A stretch of DNA of 64,000 nucleotides from Desulfopila sp. IMCC35008 (GTDB lineage: Bacteria > Desulfobacterota > Desulfobulbia > Desulfobulbales > Desulfocapsaceae). Position numbers and translations under genes: made by a program. The stretch spans positions 1,557,501 through 1,621,500 of the forward strand of contig NZ_CP050700.1 of NCBI RefSeq assembly GCF_010646885.2, read 5' to 3'. The notes beneath the pieces were generated by a model. It saw only the letters and a list, made by a program, of their open reading frames with translations, ran no database searches and was not told the origin of the DNA. Every line of letters starts with the position of its first letter. Within the stretch, counting starts at the first letter, position 1. Shown here in pieces: positions 9,310-18,802 of the stretch.

Positions 9310-12003
9310 ATGTCACAAGAAAGATTTCGTTTTGCTTTTCCGCTGATACTCAGCAGCTCGCTCTGTCTGGTTGTTGTCGTTATTTTGATGTGGAATATTG
9401 TGTCGTCAATGAAGAGTCAGACAGCGGATTACTACTCGTTTATTCAAAAAGACCTGTTAGAAAATACCTGGTATGTCAACAAGTCCCTTACAGCGTTTTA
9501 CAAGATTTCGGAATTTGAGATCAGCAATGATTATAACGATGATCTCAAGATGTTGGGGAGTCTTGCAAGGTCAATAGCCGGATATTACAAAATAGGTCGG
9601 AACATCAATGACGATCTGTTAGACATGCTAGCGCCTGACGACCCTTTACTGTTGCACCTGCAGCTTAGCGAAATCCACCCAAAGCTGCTGATGATCAAGA
9701 AGTTTAACGATTCCTTCATTAGGTCACTTGGAGATGTCGGTACCAGGCAGAAGCTTCAGGTTCTTATGGACGAAAGTAGACCCGGTGTTCATGAAAGTAT
9801 TGGTATATTGGAAGAATACCAGAACCTTTATCCGCAGCTGGAGAGCTACTTTTTTTCCATAGTAAAAGCCAGTATTCTTGCAGTAATTGAACGGCTAAAT
9901 ATTTTACTTTATATACTCGCCGTTTTGTTCCTTCTCACAGGACTGATTTTTTTCTTGTACATCTTCGAGAAATCAAAACTGCAAAACGCATTAATCTCTT
10001 CTAACCAGCTACTTGAGAAAAAAGTCAAAGAACGGACATCCGATCTCCAAAATAGCAACGACCAGCTCGAAAAAGAAATGCAGGAACGTGAGCAACTCGA
10101 ACTTGAATTGCGCTTAAAAAGCGAAGCGCTCGAGAACTCCCTGAATGGCTTTGATATTGTCGATGAGAGTGCACGATTTGTTTATGTCAACAAAGCCTAC
10201 GTTGATATGTGGGGGTATGACGACACGCAAGAGATCCTAGGTACATCTCTTGCTGCTCATTGTCAGGACCCTGAAACTCCATCGCAAATAATCGCAGAAT
10301 TGAAAAAGAATGGGAGCTGCATAAAGCAATTCCTCGCCAAACGAAAGGACGGGAGTGTCTTCGATGTTCTTATGTATGCCCGTCTGGCCCACGATGAAAA
10401 TGGAAGGGAGATTTACCCAACGACCTCGATTGATGTAACCGAGCGTAAGAAGAACGAGAATGCAATAAAGGAAAGTGAAGAGAGGTTTAGAGCTCTATTT
10501 GAACAGGCTGGCGGATATTGCATGATTCTCGATCCCAATACAGCTGATGGCATTCCAATTATTATTGATGCGAATAAGTCTGCTTGCGCAGCCCATGGTT
10601 TCACTCGTGATGAGTTTTTGGGACGACCTGTTGCTGATATAGACGATGAGGATGGAAAGCGATTAGTAAAAAAACACACAGCAGAAATTATGACTGGTGA
10701 ACCATTTTATGTTGAGAATACCCATATCCGAAAAGATGGGACAACCTTTCCGGTCGCGGTAAATGCACAGCGTATAGATATGAGTGACGGAAGGTCATTA
10801 ATACTCACTACGGAGTATGATATTACCGAACAGAGAAAACTCGAGGAGCAACTTCGTCAAGCCCATAAAATGGAGGCAATAGGCACCCTTGCGGGTGGTA
10901 TTGCACATGATTTCAACAATATTCTTGCTTCTGTTATCGGGTTTGCCGAACTGTCCCTTGATTTTGCAGAGAAGGATAGCGAACTCAGGGATAATTTGGA
11001 TGAGATATATTCAGCTGGGAATCGAGCCAAAGAACTTATTAAGCAGATCCTTCTCTTTTCGCGTCAAAGTAATGATGCGCTCGAAACCATAAAACCCAAG
11101 TCAATCATCATTGAAGCATTGCGGCTTCTCAGACCAACCATACCGACCACAATCGAGATTCAACAATCATTGGAGAGCAATGCCAATATTCATGGTAATG
11201 CTATTCAGATACATCAGATAATGATGAATCTGTGTACCAATGCTGTACATGCGATGGAACAGGAAGGTGGCATACTAAAAGTAGAATTGTATCAACAAAA
11301 AACATCTGATCTTGCAAATAAATTTAGGCATCCGGAAGCTGAAGAATACCTGGTTTTGAAAGTATCGGATACGGGTATCGGTATTGCTGCCGATAAACTC
11401 GGATCTATTTTTGAACCATACTATACGACAAAAGAACAAGGAAAAGGAACGGGTTTAGGGCTTTCTATGGTCTATGGAATTGTCCAACGCCATGAAGGAT
11501 TTGTTGATGTAGAAAGTAGAGTGGGACAAGGAACCGCGTTTACAATCTATCTGCCTGTTTCACAGGCAGGTGATCTACATGAGAATAACATGACAGGCGA
11601 ACTGAAGTCCGGAAAGGAGAGGATTTTGTTTGTTGATGATGAACCCCAGATTGCGAAACTTATAACACGATTGTTGAATGGTTTAGGGTACAACGTGACA
11701 TCGGTAACGAATCCTGTTGAAGCCTATGAGTTATTTCGCAATGATCCTTCTCAATTTGATCTTGTCATCAGCGATGTTACAATGCCGAAAATGCCTGGTC
11801 ACAAGCTCGCGCAAAATATTGTGAAAACAAGAAACGACATACCTGTGATATTATGCACTGGGTATAGTGATAATATTGACCAGGAGAACATCGCAGAATA
11901 TAGGGTGAGTGCTCTGATGACAAAACCACTTCATAAGACAGAACTTGCAAGAATAGTGAGAAAAGTATTGGACGAAAGTCCTGCTATCAATACTCCCCGT
12001 TGA
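9310..12003 (+). CDS. Membrane-bound dual-PAS hybrid histidine kinase with receiver
   Basis: An 897-residue hybrid sensor kinase. The ATG at 9310 (MSQERFRFAF) is preferred over an upstream TTG because AAGGATA lies just before it. Order: membrane segment (~8-28), a helical periplasmic sensor region (~29-195), second membrane segment (~197-217), coiled coil (~225-265, KSKLQNALISSNQLLEKKV), two PAS domains (~270-375 and ~390-507), HisKA with His in GGIAHDFNNI (~531), HATPase (~600-750, DTGIGIAADK and [11 protein letters not shown]) and receiver (~770-893, Asp in VISDVTMPKM). It is probably co-transcribed with the molybdopterin-fold protein 47 bases upstream. No output regulator lies next to it. 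Confidence 0.9.
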   Translation: MSQERFRFAFPLILSSSLCLVVVVILMWNIVSSMKSQTADYYSFIQKDLLENTWYVNKSLTAFYKISEFEISNDYNDDLKMLGSLARSIAGYYKIGRNINDDLLDMLAPDDPLLLHLQLSEIHPKLLMIKKFNDSFIRSLGDVGTRQKLQVLMDESRPGVHESIGILEEYQNLYPQLESYFFSIVKASILAVIERLNILLYILAVLFLLTGLIFFLYIFEKSKLQNALISSNQLLEKKVKERTSDLQNSNDQLEKEMQEREQLELELRLKSEALENSLNGFDIVDESARFVYVNKAYVDMWGYDDTQEILGTSLAAHCQDPETPSQIIAELKKNGSCIKQFLAKRKDGSVFDVLMYARLAHDENGREIYPTTSIDVTERKKNENAIKESEERFRALFEQAGGYCMILDPNTADGIPIIIDANKSACAAHGFTRDEFLGRPVADIDDEDGKRLVKKHTAEIMTGEPFYVENTHIRKDGTTFPVAVNAQRIDMSDGRSLILTTEYDITEQRKLEEQLRQAHKMEAIGTLAGGIAHDFNNILASVIGFAELSLDFAEKDSELRDNLDEIYSAGNRAKELIKQILLFSRQSNDALETIKPKSIIIEALRLLRPTIPTTIEIQQSLESNANIHGNAIQIHQIMMNLCTNAVHAMEQEGGILKVELYQQKTSDLANKFRHPEAEEYLVLKVSDTGIGIAADKLGSIFEPYYTTKEQGKGTGLGLSMVYGIVQRHEGFVDVESRVGQGTAFTIYLPVSQAGDLHENNMTGELKSGKERILFVDDEPQIAKLITRLLNGLGYNVTSVTNPVEAYELFRNDPSQFDLVISDVTMPKMPGHKLAQNIVKTRNDIPVILCTGYSDNIDQENIAEYRVSALMTKPLHKTELARIVRKVLDESPAINTPR

Positions 12004-12123
12004 TATTGCGGCGGACCTGCAGAAGTCTTCCAGATGTGAATGATAAACCTGTGGTGGCTGAAATCATGGTTTGATTCCTTTTGAAATCATCTCCCTGAGT
12101 TATTAAATGACAGGGGCGCCAGG

Positions 12124-14325
12124 CTATGCCTCGTCCAGGGCTTTACGAACCATTGTGGCCAAATCGGCTTTAGCAAAAGGCTTCTGGATAAAGAGCACAC
12201 CTTCATCAAGGACACCATGATGTGCTATCGTATTTGCAGTATATCCCGACATGAATAAACGTTTAAGTTCAGGATAATCGGATTGCAGATTAACTGCCAG
12301 CTCAAGTCCGTTCATGTCCGGCATAATAACATCTGTCACCAGAAGATCGATATCGCCCTGGTAATTCTTAGCTAAGTTTATTGCCTTTTTAGGGTTTCCC
12401 TCTGTTATCACCTTATACCCCAGTCCCACGAGTATCTGTTGAGCAAGTTTCAGGATTGACAGGTCATCCTCAACAACCAGGACAGTTTCACTTCTGGCTA
12501 ATGGTAAATTTTCGGCGAACTCTTCTTGAGTCTCTTCAATCTCGCCATAATAGCGGGAGAGATAAACCCGGATGGTGGTTCCTGAGCCAACCTCACTATA
12601 GATATTAACAAATCCCTCATTCTGTTTAACTATTCCATAGACTGTGGACAATCCCAGCCCTGTACCCTTATCCACATCCTTGGTGGTGAAGAATGGCTCA
12701 AAAATCTTGTCCAGATGCTCCTTTTCAATTCCGCATCCGTTGTCACTTATAGCTAACATGACATATTCACCAGGTGAAAACCCGTTGTGGTTTGCACAGT
12801 AAGCCTCGTCAAATATTGCATTATTGGTTTCAATCGTAACCTTGCCAACTCCGTCAATGGCATCCCTGGCATTGACGCAAAGGTTTGCAAGAATCTGATC
12901 GAGCTGTGATGGATCCATTTTAACGGCCCACAGATCTGAATCCGGTAACCAGTTTAAATCAATATCTTCCCCGATGAGATGACGAAGCATCTTGAGTGTT
13001 TTTTCAATGTTATCGTTTAAGTCAATAGCCTTGGGAGCAATGGTCTGTTTTCGAGCAAAAGCCAACAGCTGCTTTGTTATCTTAGTCGCTCGTCTTGCAG
13101 CTGAGAGCACCTCATGAAGATCATTACGTACAGGTCCTGTAGGGTCGACCTGATCGAGTGCCAGTTCAGTAAAGCCAATAATAGAACTTAAAGCATTGTT
13201 GTAGTCATGGGCCACGCCTCCGGCAAGTCTGCCAATTGACTCCATTTTCTGGGCCTGACGATACTGTGCCTCTAAGGCCTCTTTTTCTTTTTCTGATTGC
13301 TTCTGTCCGGTAATATTTCTTCCTACTGATTGAATCTCAACCAAATCACCAGTTGGTTCAAAAAAGCCGGAATGAATAAATTGTACCCAGTGTACCTTTC
13401 CTGTACCGGAACGTACTCTGTTTTCTATTATGACTGTGGGATTTTCAATAGACAGTGATGCCAGCTTTTCTTCTACTATGTTTAGATCATCATCGACAGG
13501 AACCGGTTTCCATGCTGTGCCGATCAAACTCTCTTTTGGTTTATCAAAAAAATCACAAAACACTTTATTGACATACGTTAATTTGCCATCAGGCTTGACA
13601 CGGCAGATAAGATCGATCTGACTCTCAACCAGTGAACGATACACTTCTTCACTTTCTATAAGTGCGTTTTCGGTTCGAACAATCCTCTTCAAGGTAAAAA
13701 GCGCAATGGCCAGTGATAGTGCAATCCCCAGGAACAAAAAGAAACTCGACTTAATAATGAGACCATGGTAGGTGTCTTGCGACTCCGTCATAAATAATGT
13801 CGCCTTATTCCTTGCATATCTGGTAAGCTCCAGCATTTTCTGTTCAAGCAATAAGACGTGGTTTGCTCCCTCATTAAGTGTTATTGCGGCAGCCACTTCA
13901 GTCTGGTTATCACCTACAAGTTGAATAACTCTGCTACGGATTGGCCGCCAATTATCAAATAGAATCCTGGACTCACCCTCAAGATGTTTTCCCTCTGAAC
14001 CTAAAATTTCACTTTTGATGATATCAAGGTTTTTATAAACATTGCGTTCTTCCTTCTCTACTGCTGCGACTGACTGCTTGATTCGATCTGGAGTTTTGAA
14101 CAGGACAACATCTTTCATGTTGCGGTGCATTTTTGCTATGGAGACGTTGGCCTGAAGCGCTGCATTCGAGACAACGAGTGGATGATTGAACAAGTTCTGG
14201 GTTAAACCGAAAAGTGTACGATGATCATAAAAAGAGAGGAGGCCATACAACACAAATATGACGATTAACAAACAATAACTCAAAAACATCTTGCCAACGA
14301 TGCTTGATTCTTTAATAAATTTCAT
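12124..14325 (-). CDS. Membrane-bound PAS hybrid histidine kinase with receiver
   Basis: A 733-residue hybrid kinase convergent with the preceding one. Order: membrane segment (~11-31), a periplasmic four-helix-type sensor (~32-185, with [20 protein letters not shown] resembling ligand modules of chemoreceptors), second membrane segment (~188-208), PAS domain (~225-345), HisKA with His in [10 protein letters not shown] (~371), HATPase (~445-588, [10 protein letters not shown] and [11 protein letters not shown]) and receiver (~612-732, Asp in [10 protein letters not shown] near 664). The AHDYNNAL motif marks it as a different subfamily from the AHDFNNIL kinases in this window. The cognate output is unknown. 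Confidence 0.9.
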   Translation of the reverse strand: MKFIKESSIVGKMFLSYCLLIVIFVLYGLLSFYDHRTLFGLTQNLFNHPLVVSNAALQANVSIAKMHRNMKDVVLFKTPDRIKQSVAAVEKEERNVYKNLDIIKSEILGSEGKHLEGESRILFDNWRPIRSRVIQLVGDNQTEVAAAITLNEGANHVLLLEQKMLELTRYARNKATLFMTESQDTYHGLIIKSSFFLFLGIALSLAIALFTLKRIVRTENALIESEEVYRSLVESQIDLICRVKPDGKLTYVNKVFCDFFDKPKESLIGTAWKPVPVDDDLNIVEEKLASLSIENPTVIIENRVRSGTGKVHWVQFIHSGFFEPTGDLVEIQSVGRNITGQKQSEKEKEALEAQYRQAQKMESIGRLAGGVAHDYNNALSSIIGFTELALDQVDPTGPVRNDLHEVLSAARRATKITKQLLAFARKQTIAPKAIDLNDNIEKTLKMLRHLIGEDIDLNWLPDSDLWAVKMDPSQLDQILANLCVNARDAIDGVGKVTIETNNAIFDEAYCANHNGFSPGEYVMLAISDNGCGIEKEHLDKIFEPFFTTKDVDKGTGLGLSTVYGIVKQNEGFVNIYSEVGSGTTIRVYLSRYYGEIEETQEEFAENLPLARSETVLVVEDDLSILKLAQQILVGLGYKVITEGNPKKAINLAKNYQGDIDLLVTDVIMPDMNGLELAVNLQSDYPELKRLFMSGYTANTIAHHGVLDEGVLFIQKPFAKADLATMVRKALDEA

Positions 14326-14721
14326 ACCTTATCAAATCCTATGAGTGATGATTGAGCAAGGCTTCAATTTCACTTGTATATTAATCCGGATTCTTTACCA
14401 AACAAAAAAGAATCTCTCTCTGGTAAACCGATTTTTCAAAACCAGTTTTGCACTCCAAACTGGAATCTAACAGATTTATGGATATACGCTATCTCTTATC
14501 AGTTAATCCTGGTGCAATGCTTTTTTGGGGGAGGAGAGTCGAGACCCGTCGTTATTTATGTTTTGTTCAATGAGTGTAGTATCGTCATGTCCTATTTCAT
14601 GGGTTACATTAATCGAAACAAAATATTGTACTTTATTAATGATTACAGATAATTTGGTGATATTCGACTGGTTCCCACTGTGATGAATATATAAAAACAC
14701 CCAACAATAGGAGTATACAAC
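14326..14721. other. Divergent intergenic region without recognised gene
   Basis: 396 AT-rich bases between the leftward kinase and the rightward transglutaminase gene. Short ORFs here have no ribosome binding site or family resemblance. AATAGGAG, nine bases before the ATG at 14722, is the ribosome binding site of the downstream gene. Confidence 0.5.
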
Positions 14722-15735
14722 ATGAAAAAAGCATTTCTACTGATAGGAACCTTACTGTGCCTCTTATGGCCGCTTGCAGGTATGGCAGCTAAACAGGCAT
14801 CTGGAACAATATCCATGGAGTTCGATCTGTCTGAACAGCCTGCCGGTCAAGAGGCAAAGCTCTGGATACCCTACCCTTTATCGGATGATGACCAGCTTGT
14901 CACAAAGGTCTCGATCAGCGGGGATTTTGCGGAGTCAGCAGTCTATTCTGATCAGAAATACTCAACACCAATGCTTTATGCCCGTTGGGACAAGGAGGCA
15001 ACGAGTCGTAAACTCGTTTTCAGTTTTCATGCAGTACGTAACGAAGTTGTAAAAAAGGATTTTCCTGACAAAGAGGGTACATGGAATCCTGCGGACTATA
15101 CAATCTACCTGAGCCCAACCAGCCTTGGTCCAATTGATGGTATTGTGAAAGACCTGGCAGACAAAATTGTGGCTGATAAAACCTTCGTTTACGACAAGGC
15201 TAAGGCTATATATGACTGGATCTGTGAGAACATGTACAGAGATCCTGAAACCAAAGGCTGCGGCCCCGGTGATGTATGCTCTCTGCTCGCGACTCCGGGA
15301 GGAAAGTGCACCGACATTCACTCTGTTTTTGTGGCACTTGCGCGTGCTGTCGGCGTACCGGCAAGGGAGGTCTTTGGGATCCGCCAAGGGAAAGAAAGTG
15401 TGGTCGATATCACCAAATGGCAGCATTGCTGGGCTGAATTTTTCCTGCCAGGATATGGCTGGGTACCTGTTGACCCTGCGGATGTCCGTAAAATGATGCT
15501 GAAACATGACCTGAAACTTGAGGACAAAAAAACCAAGGAGTATCGTGAATATTTCTGGGGAGCGTGGGATCAGTATCGCGTAAAACTGGCTGTGGGCCGT
15601 GACTTACTGTTAAATCCCCCCCAGGCGGGAAAACCTCTCAATACCTTCGGCTATCCTTATGCTGAGGTTGGTGGTGAGATAATCGACTGGCTTGATCCCG
15701 CCTCATTCAAATACACCATTACCTATACCAAGTAG
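14722..15735 (+). CDS. Secreted transglutaminase-like cysteine protease fold protein
   Basis: A 337-residue exported protein. The signal peptide is residues 1-22 (MKKAFLLIGTLLCLLWPLAG, then MAA). The transglutaminase core shows the expected Cys-His-Asp arrangement: GGKCTDIHSVFVALARAVG (Cys near 197), WQHCWAEFFLPGYGWVPVDPAD (His near 235, Asp near 253). The upstream YDWICENMYRDPE segment and the beta-sandwich N-terminal region are usual for periplasmic members. Such proteins are proteases, amidases or transamidases of unknown substrate. The ATG is preceded by AGGAG and the gene ends at a strong terminator, so it is monocistronic. Confidence 0.87.
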   Translation: MKKAFLLIGTLLCLLWPLAGMAAKQASGTISMEFDLSEQPAGQEAKLWIPYPLSDDDQLVTKVSISGDFAESAVYSDQKYSTPMLYARWDKEATSRKLVFSFHAVRNEVVKKDFPDKEGTWNPADYTIYLSPTSLGPIDGIVKDLADKIVADKTFVYDKAKAIYDWICENMYRDPETKGCGPGDVCSLLATPGGKCTDIHSVFVALARAVGVPAREVFGIRQGKESVVDITKWQHCWAEFFLPGYGWVPVDPADVRKMMLKHDLKLEDKKTKEYREYFWGAWDQYRVKLAVGRDLLLNPPQAGKPLNTFGYPYAEVGGEIIDWLDPASFKYTITYTK

Positions 15736-15761
15736 GCTGAAGCAACTACTTACCTCTCTTT

Positions 15762-15794
15762 ATGGGACCGTCATTCGATGGTCCCATTTTTTTT
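15762..15794 (+). terminator. Intrinsic terminator of the transglutaminase-like gene
   Basis: ATGGGACC (15762-15769) pairs with GGTCCCAT (15780-15787) around a 10-base loop and runs into eight T residues. Confidence 0.92.
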
Positions 15795-15831
15795 GGTGCA
15801 GCAATCCACCATCGTTATGGAGAATGAAGTT

Positions 15832-16058
15832 ATGGAAGAGCGTAGAACTTTTCTGAAACGAACAGAGGTGTTCCTGCTTGGCCTTGCCGGATCAACCGCA
15901 CTTGGGGCCAGCCCAAGATGGAGTACAACCGCTGCCTCATGGAGGCCGCAAAGAAGAACGGTTTTTCCTGTTACAGCAACGCTACCTATGGGGTTTTCTG
16001 TGTCGCCCTTTTAAATGTACTCAGCAGTACCAGAGTGAAAATTGAGAAAGTTGGTTAA
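15832..16058 (+). pseudogene. Broken Tat-signal protein gene
   Basis: From the ATG at 15832 (GGAG upstream) the frame reads MEERRTFLKRTEVFLLGLAG, a twin-arginine type signal, and then an implausible Arg/Trp/Ser-rich tail to 16014. In the next frame a coherent Cys-containing stretch starts with MEYNRCLMEAAKKNGFSCYS at 15918 and runs to a TAA at 16056-16058. This suggests a frameshift near 15910-15920 in a gene for a small exported redox or metal protein, already shortened at the 3' end. The family was not recognised. An alternative is two unrelated chance ORFs. Confidence 0.45.
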
Positions 16059-16154
16059 CATTTGGCAATACTTACGTGTGTAAGGGATTGATATGCGGGC
16101 CTAAGCGATACCTTGACCCGCATCTATTGGCTCAGAAGCGAGGGCAGGCATGCA

Positions 16155-18173
16155 TTATGTAAGGACCTTCTCTATCATCTCCTCCGCATTTTTCACCATC
16201 ATCACCTCAAGCCCGCTATACATATCCTGCGGGAGTGACATTACTTCGTCCCGGTTAGCTTCCGGCACCAGTACCAAGGTTATTCCAGCACGCTGAGCGG
16301 CGAGAAGCTTTTCACGAATACCGCTGATGGGAAGGATTTTACCACTCAAGGTCATCTCCCCTGTTGAGGCAACACTTCTTTTTGCAGGTCGTTCTGTCAG
16401 AAGGGATAACAAGGCAGCAAATATGGTAATTCCAGCGGATGGGCCGTCTTTTGAGACACTGCCCGCCGGAATATGAATGTGAATATCCCATTTAGGGAAG
16501 AAGTCTGCGGGGACACCAAATTCATCTGCTTTGCTACGAATGAGACTCAATGCCGTTTGGGCCGACTCCTGGAGTATCTCACCGAGTGAACCGGTCATGA
16601 TCAGAGCACCGTTACCTTGCATTTTTGCAGTCTCTATGCTGATAATTTCCCCTCCGGTTTCCGACCAGACAAGACCTGTTGTTATCCCTACCCGGTCTTC
16701 CTCTTCAGCTACCTCCCGAAAGAATGTTTTGGGGCCGAGAAAGGAGGTAATGGTATCCTGGTCAATGGAGCTTATCTCCTGGCTCTTTTCTGCATTGAGT
16801 TTCAACAACGCGATTTTCCTGCAAACGTTGGCAATCTCACGTTCCAGGTTCCGAAGCCCTGATTCCCTGGTGTAATTATTAATGATGTTGGATATGGCAT
16901 TATCAGAAAATGTGACATTCTCCCTGTTGAGTCCGGCAGCTTTCAACTGTCTGGGGATGATGAAGTGTTTTGAGATGCGCAGTTTTTCATGCTCTGTGTA
17001 TCCGGTAAACTGGATAAGTTCCATACGGTCAAGAAGGGGACCGGGCAACTTGGACAGATCATTGGCTGTTGCCATAAACATGATGTTTGACAGGTCGAAC
17101 GGAATATCCAGGTAATGATCGACGAATTTACTGTTTTGTTCCGGGTCGAGAATTTCGAGGAGAACCGAAGCGGGGTCACCTCTGAAATCCTGACCTATCT
17201 TGTCAATTTCATCGAGCATGAACACTGGATTACTGACCCCGGTTCTTCGCAACTCTGTCAGGATTCTGCCAGGCATCGCCCCTACATATGTCCTTCTGTG
17301 ACCACGCAGTTCTGCTTCATCCCGCAAACCGGCTACTGAGACCCGAACAAAATGCCGATGTAATGATTCTGCTATTGCCTGGCCAACTGAAGTTTTTCCG
17401 GTACCAGGTGGCCCGGAAAAACACAGGATTGGGCCTCTGCCCATCTCCACGGTTAATTTTTTGGTAAGGACTTCATCAACAGTACGTTTGAGCTCCTCAA
17501 GATTGACCGGTTTACCAAGATAGTGTGCTGCTCCCTTTTTTAAAGCCTCAACTGCAGAGTTGACAGTGGCAAAACCGGTGACCATGATCACCTGCGTTTC
17601 ATGACATTGCCTGTTGATGTGTTCCAGCAATTCAATACCATCCATGCCATCCATTTTGAGGTCAGTGATGACCAGGTCGATGTCACAATTGTTCAGGATG
17701 TTTACGGCCTCAATGCCATTCGCGGCTGTTTCGCAATGATACTTTGCCTTATTGAGGGCGTGAGCCATGTTTTCTCTGGCGATTTCCTCGTCATCCACAA
17801 TCAGGATATGGGGTTGTACGCTGCCACGAAGTGTTTTTGCTGCGAGAAATTCGAGAATACGCTGTTTTACCTGCTTGAGGCCGCAGTGACGTGAATCAAG
17901 GATCTTCTGCGCTCGTATAAGATCGAAATTACATTGGGAATGTTCCTGCCAGGGCAGGTCAAGAAGCAACTCGATATAATTGAGGCCAACCGTGTATTCT
18001 GCAACAGCAGGGTCAGTTTTCTGAAGCTTTTCGAATTCCCTGATTGCGGCATCTGAGGCGTGAGCAGGAAGAGCGGTTTTATCGATTTTGTCACGAAGAG
18101 AAGATAACGGAAATTTGTTTTCAGGTGGCTCTTCTTCTGGTTTCACGTCTGGTGCCGGTTTTCTAAAGAACAT
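16155..18173 (-). CDS. Lon-type ATP-dependent protease with an inserted receiver domain
   Basis: A protein of 672 residues. The start is set at MFFRKPAPDV (ATG at 18173, AGGGGAA upstream), not 18 codons further out. Residues ~38-115 match the helical segment that precedes the ATPase in Lon (YIELLLDLPW, ILDSRHCGLKQVKQRILEFL). Then, exactly where Lon normally continues into its Walker A strand, a complete receiver domain is inserted (~118-236; ILIVDDEEIAREN, Asp in VITDLKMDGM near 169, Lys in LGKPVN). The Lon AAA+ module follows (Walker A GPPGTGKTS, Walker B FMLDEIDKI, RGHRRTYVGAMPG), then the S16 protease domain with catalytic Ser in KDGPSAGIT (~578) and Lys in GIREKLLAA (~622). The N-terminal substrate-binding domain of classical Lon is missing. 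It is a probable cytoplasmic protease controlled by phosphorylation. Confidence 0.93.
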   Translation of the reverse strand: MFFRKPAPDVKPEEEPPENKFPLSSLRDKIDKTALPAHASDAAIREFEKLQKTDPAVAEYTVGLNYIELLLDLPWQEHSQCNFDLIRAQKILDSRHCGLKQVKQRILEFLAAKTLRGSVQPHILIVDDEEIARENMAHALNKAKYHCETAANGIEAVNILNNCDIDLVITDLKMDGMDGIELLEHINRQCHETQVIMVTGFATVNSAVEALKKGAAHYLGKPVNLEELKRTVDEVLTKKLTVEMGRGPILCFSGPPGTGKTSVGQAIAESLHRHFVRVSVAGLRDEAELRGHRRTYVGAMPGRILTELRRTGVSNPVFMLDEIDKIGQDFRGDPASVLLEILDPEQNSKFVDHYLDIPFDLSNIMFMATANDLSKLPGPLLDRMELIQFTGYTEHEKLRISKHFIIPRQLKAAGLNRENVTFSDNAISNIINNYTRESGLRNLEREIANVCRKIALLKLNAEKSQEISSIDQDTITSFLGPKTFFREVAEEEDRVGITTGLVWSETGGEIISIETAKMQGNGALIMTGSLGEILQESAQTALSLIRSKADEFGVPADFFPKWDIHIHIPAGSVSKDGPSAGITIFAALLSLLTERPAKRSVASTGEMTLSGKILPISGIREKLLAAQRAGITLVLVPEANRDEVMSLPQDMYSGLEVMMVKNAEEMIEKVLT

Positions 18174-18394
18174 AGAGTTCCCCTGTTCGTTTCGCCATCT
18201 CAAAATAACTAGCTTACCTGGTTGCAACCATCAACACTTGGTGTATGGAAAATCAGTTTCGAATACCTGGGTTCTTCGCTTTGGCGATTACCTCCGGGGG
18301 GAGAAGTCCATGAAAATGGAATGTCCCAAGCCAACAGTAAAATGATGGTATTCGTCGAAAACCGTGTCTGATGGTAACTATCTGGGTACAGAGA

Positions 18395-18694
18395 TCAGCA
18401 CGCCATGCGATGTGCTCGTTTGTGTCGATCATCTTTTGTTGTTACGGTTTTTGTTTTGGTTGTCAACTGTTCACTGCTCGGTACTGTTTGTTTCTTTTCT
18501 TTTGGGTTCCCGGTAAGCTTGGAGCAATGAAAAAATAAGTACCAGTCATCTCGAACAGTTGCTTTTTTTTCGGTGCCGAGAACCTTGTTATTAGTTGAAA
18601 AGAAATAACGTTGGATGAAGGATGACACCTGAGCAGCCAGGTGGAATGCACCGATGAGAAGAATGAGAGAGGAAAAGATCATGTTAAGTTCCAT
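18395..18694 (-). CDS. Small membrane-anchored protein, unknown
   Basis: A 99-residue ORF with a strong ribosome binding site (AAAGAGGTGCAACC before the ATG). It starts MELNMIFSSLILLIGAFHLA, a single membrane segment, followed by a hydrophilic, Lys/Thr-rich C-terminal tail that looks of low complexity. No family recognised. It lies downstream of the TauE/SafE gene on the same strand but behind a strong hairpin, so it may be an attenuated last member of that operon. The start region is more convincing than the tail. Confidence 0.5.
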   Translation of the reverse strand: MELNMIFSSLILLIGAFHLAAQVSSFIQRYFFSTNNKVLGTEKKATVRDDWYLFFHCSKLTGNPKEKKQTVPSSEQLTTKTKTVTTKDDRHKRAHRMAC

Positions 18695-18762
18695 GGTTGC
18701 ACCTCTTTAGCAAGTGGGTCTTTACCTATGTTTTTCTTGGCAAGATCCCATGGGGTTCAATC

Positions 18763-18788
18763 CCGGCCTTCGCCCTAACGAAGGCCGG
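18763..18788 (-). terminator. Strong hairpin downstream of the TauE/SafE gene
   Basis: A perfect 10-bp stem (CCGGCCTTCG with CGAAGGCCGG) with a six-base loop lies 15 bases after the tauE-like stop codon. There is no T-run on the minus strand, so it may act as an mRNA-end protector or weak attenuator and not as a full intrinsic terminator. Confidence 0.6.
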
Positions 18789-18802
18789 CTTCATTGTTAT
18801 TC

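Noticed and set aside
14374..14700. Short ORFs on both strands in the kinase-transglutaminase gap
   Set aside because: They are AT-rich chance frames without ribosome binding sites.
18160..18250. GGTTGCAACC near 18220 as a fourth GTTGC palindrome
   Set aside because: The half-sites abut without the five-base spacer of the other three copies and no sigma-54-like promoter lies nearby toward the Lon fusion.
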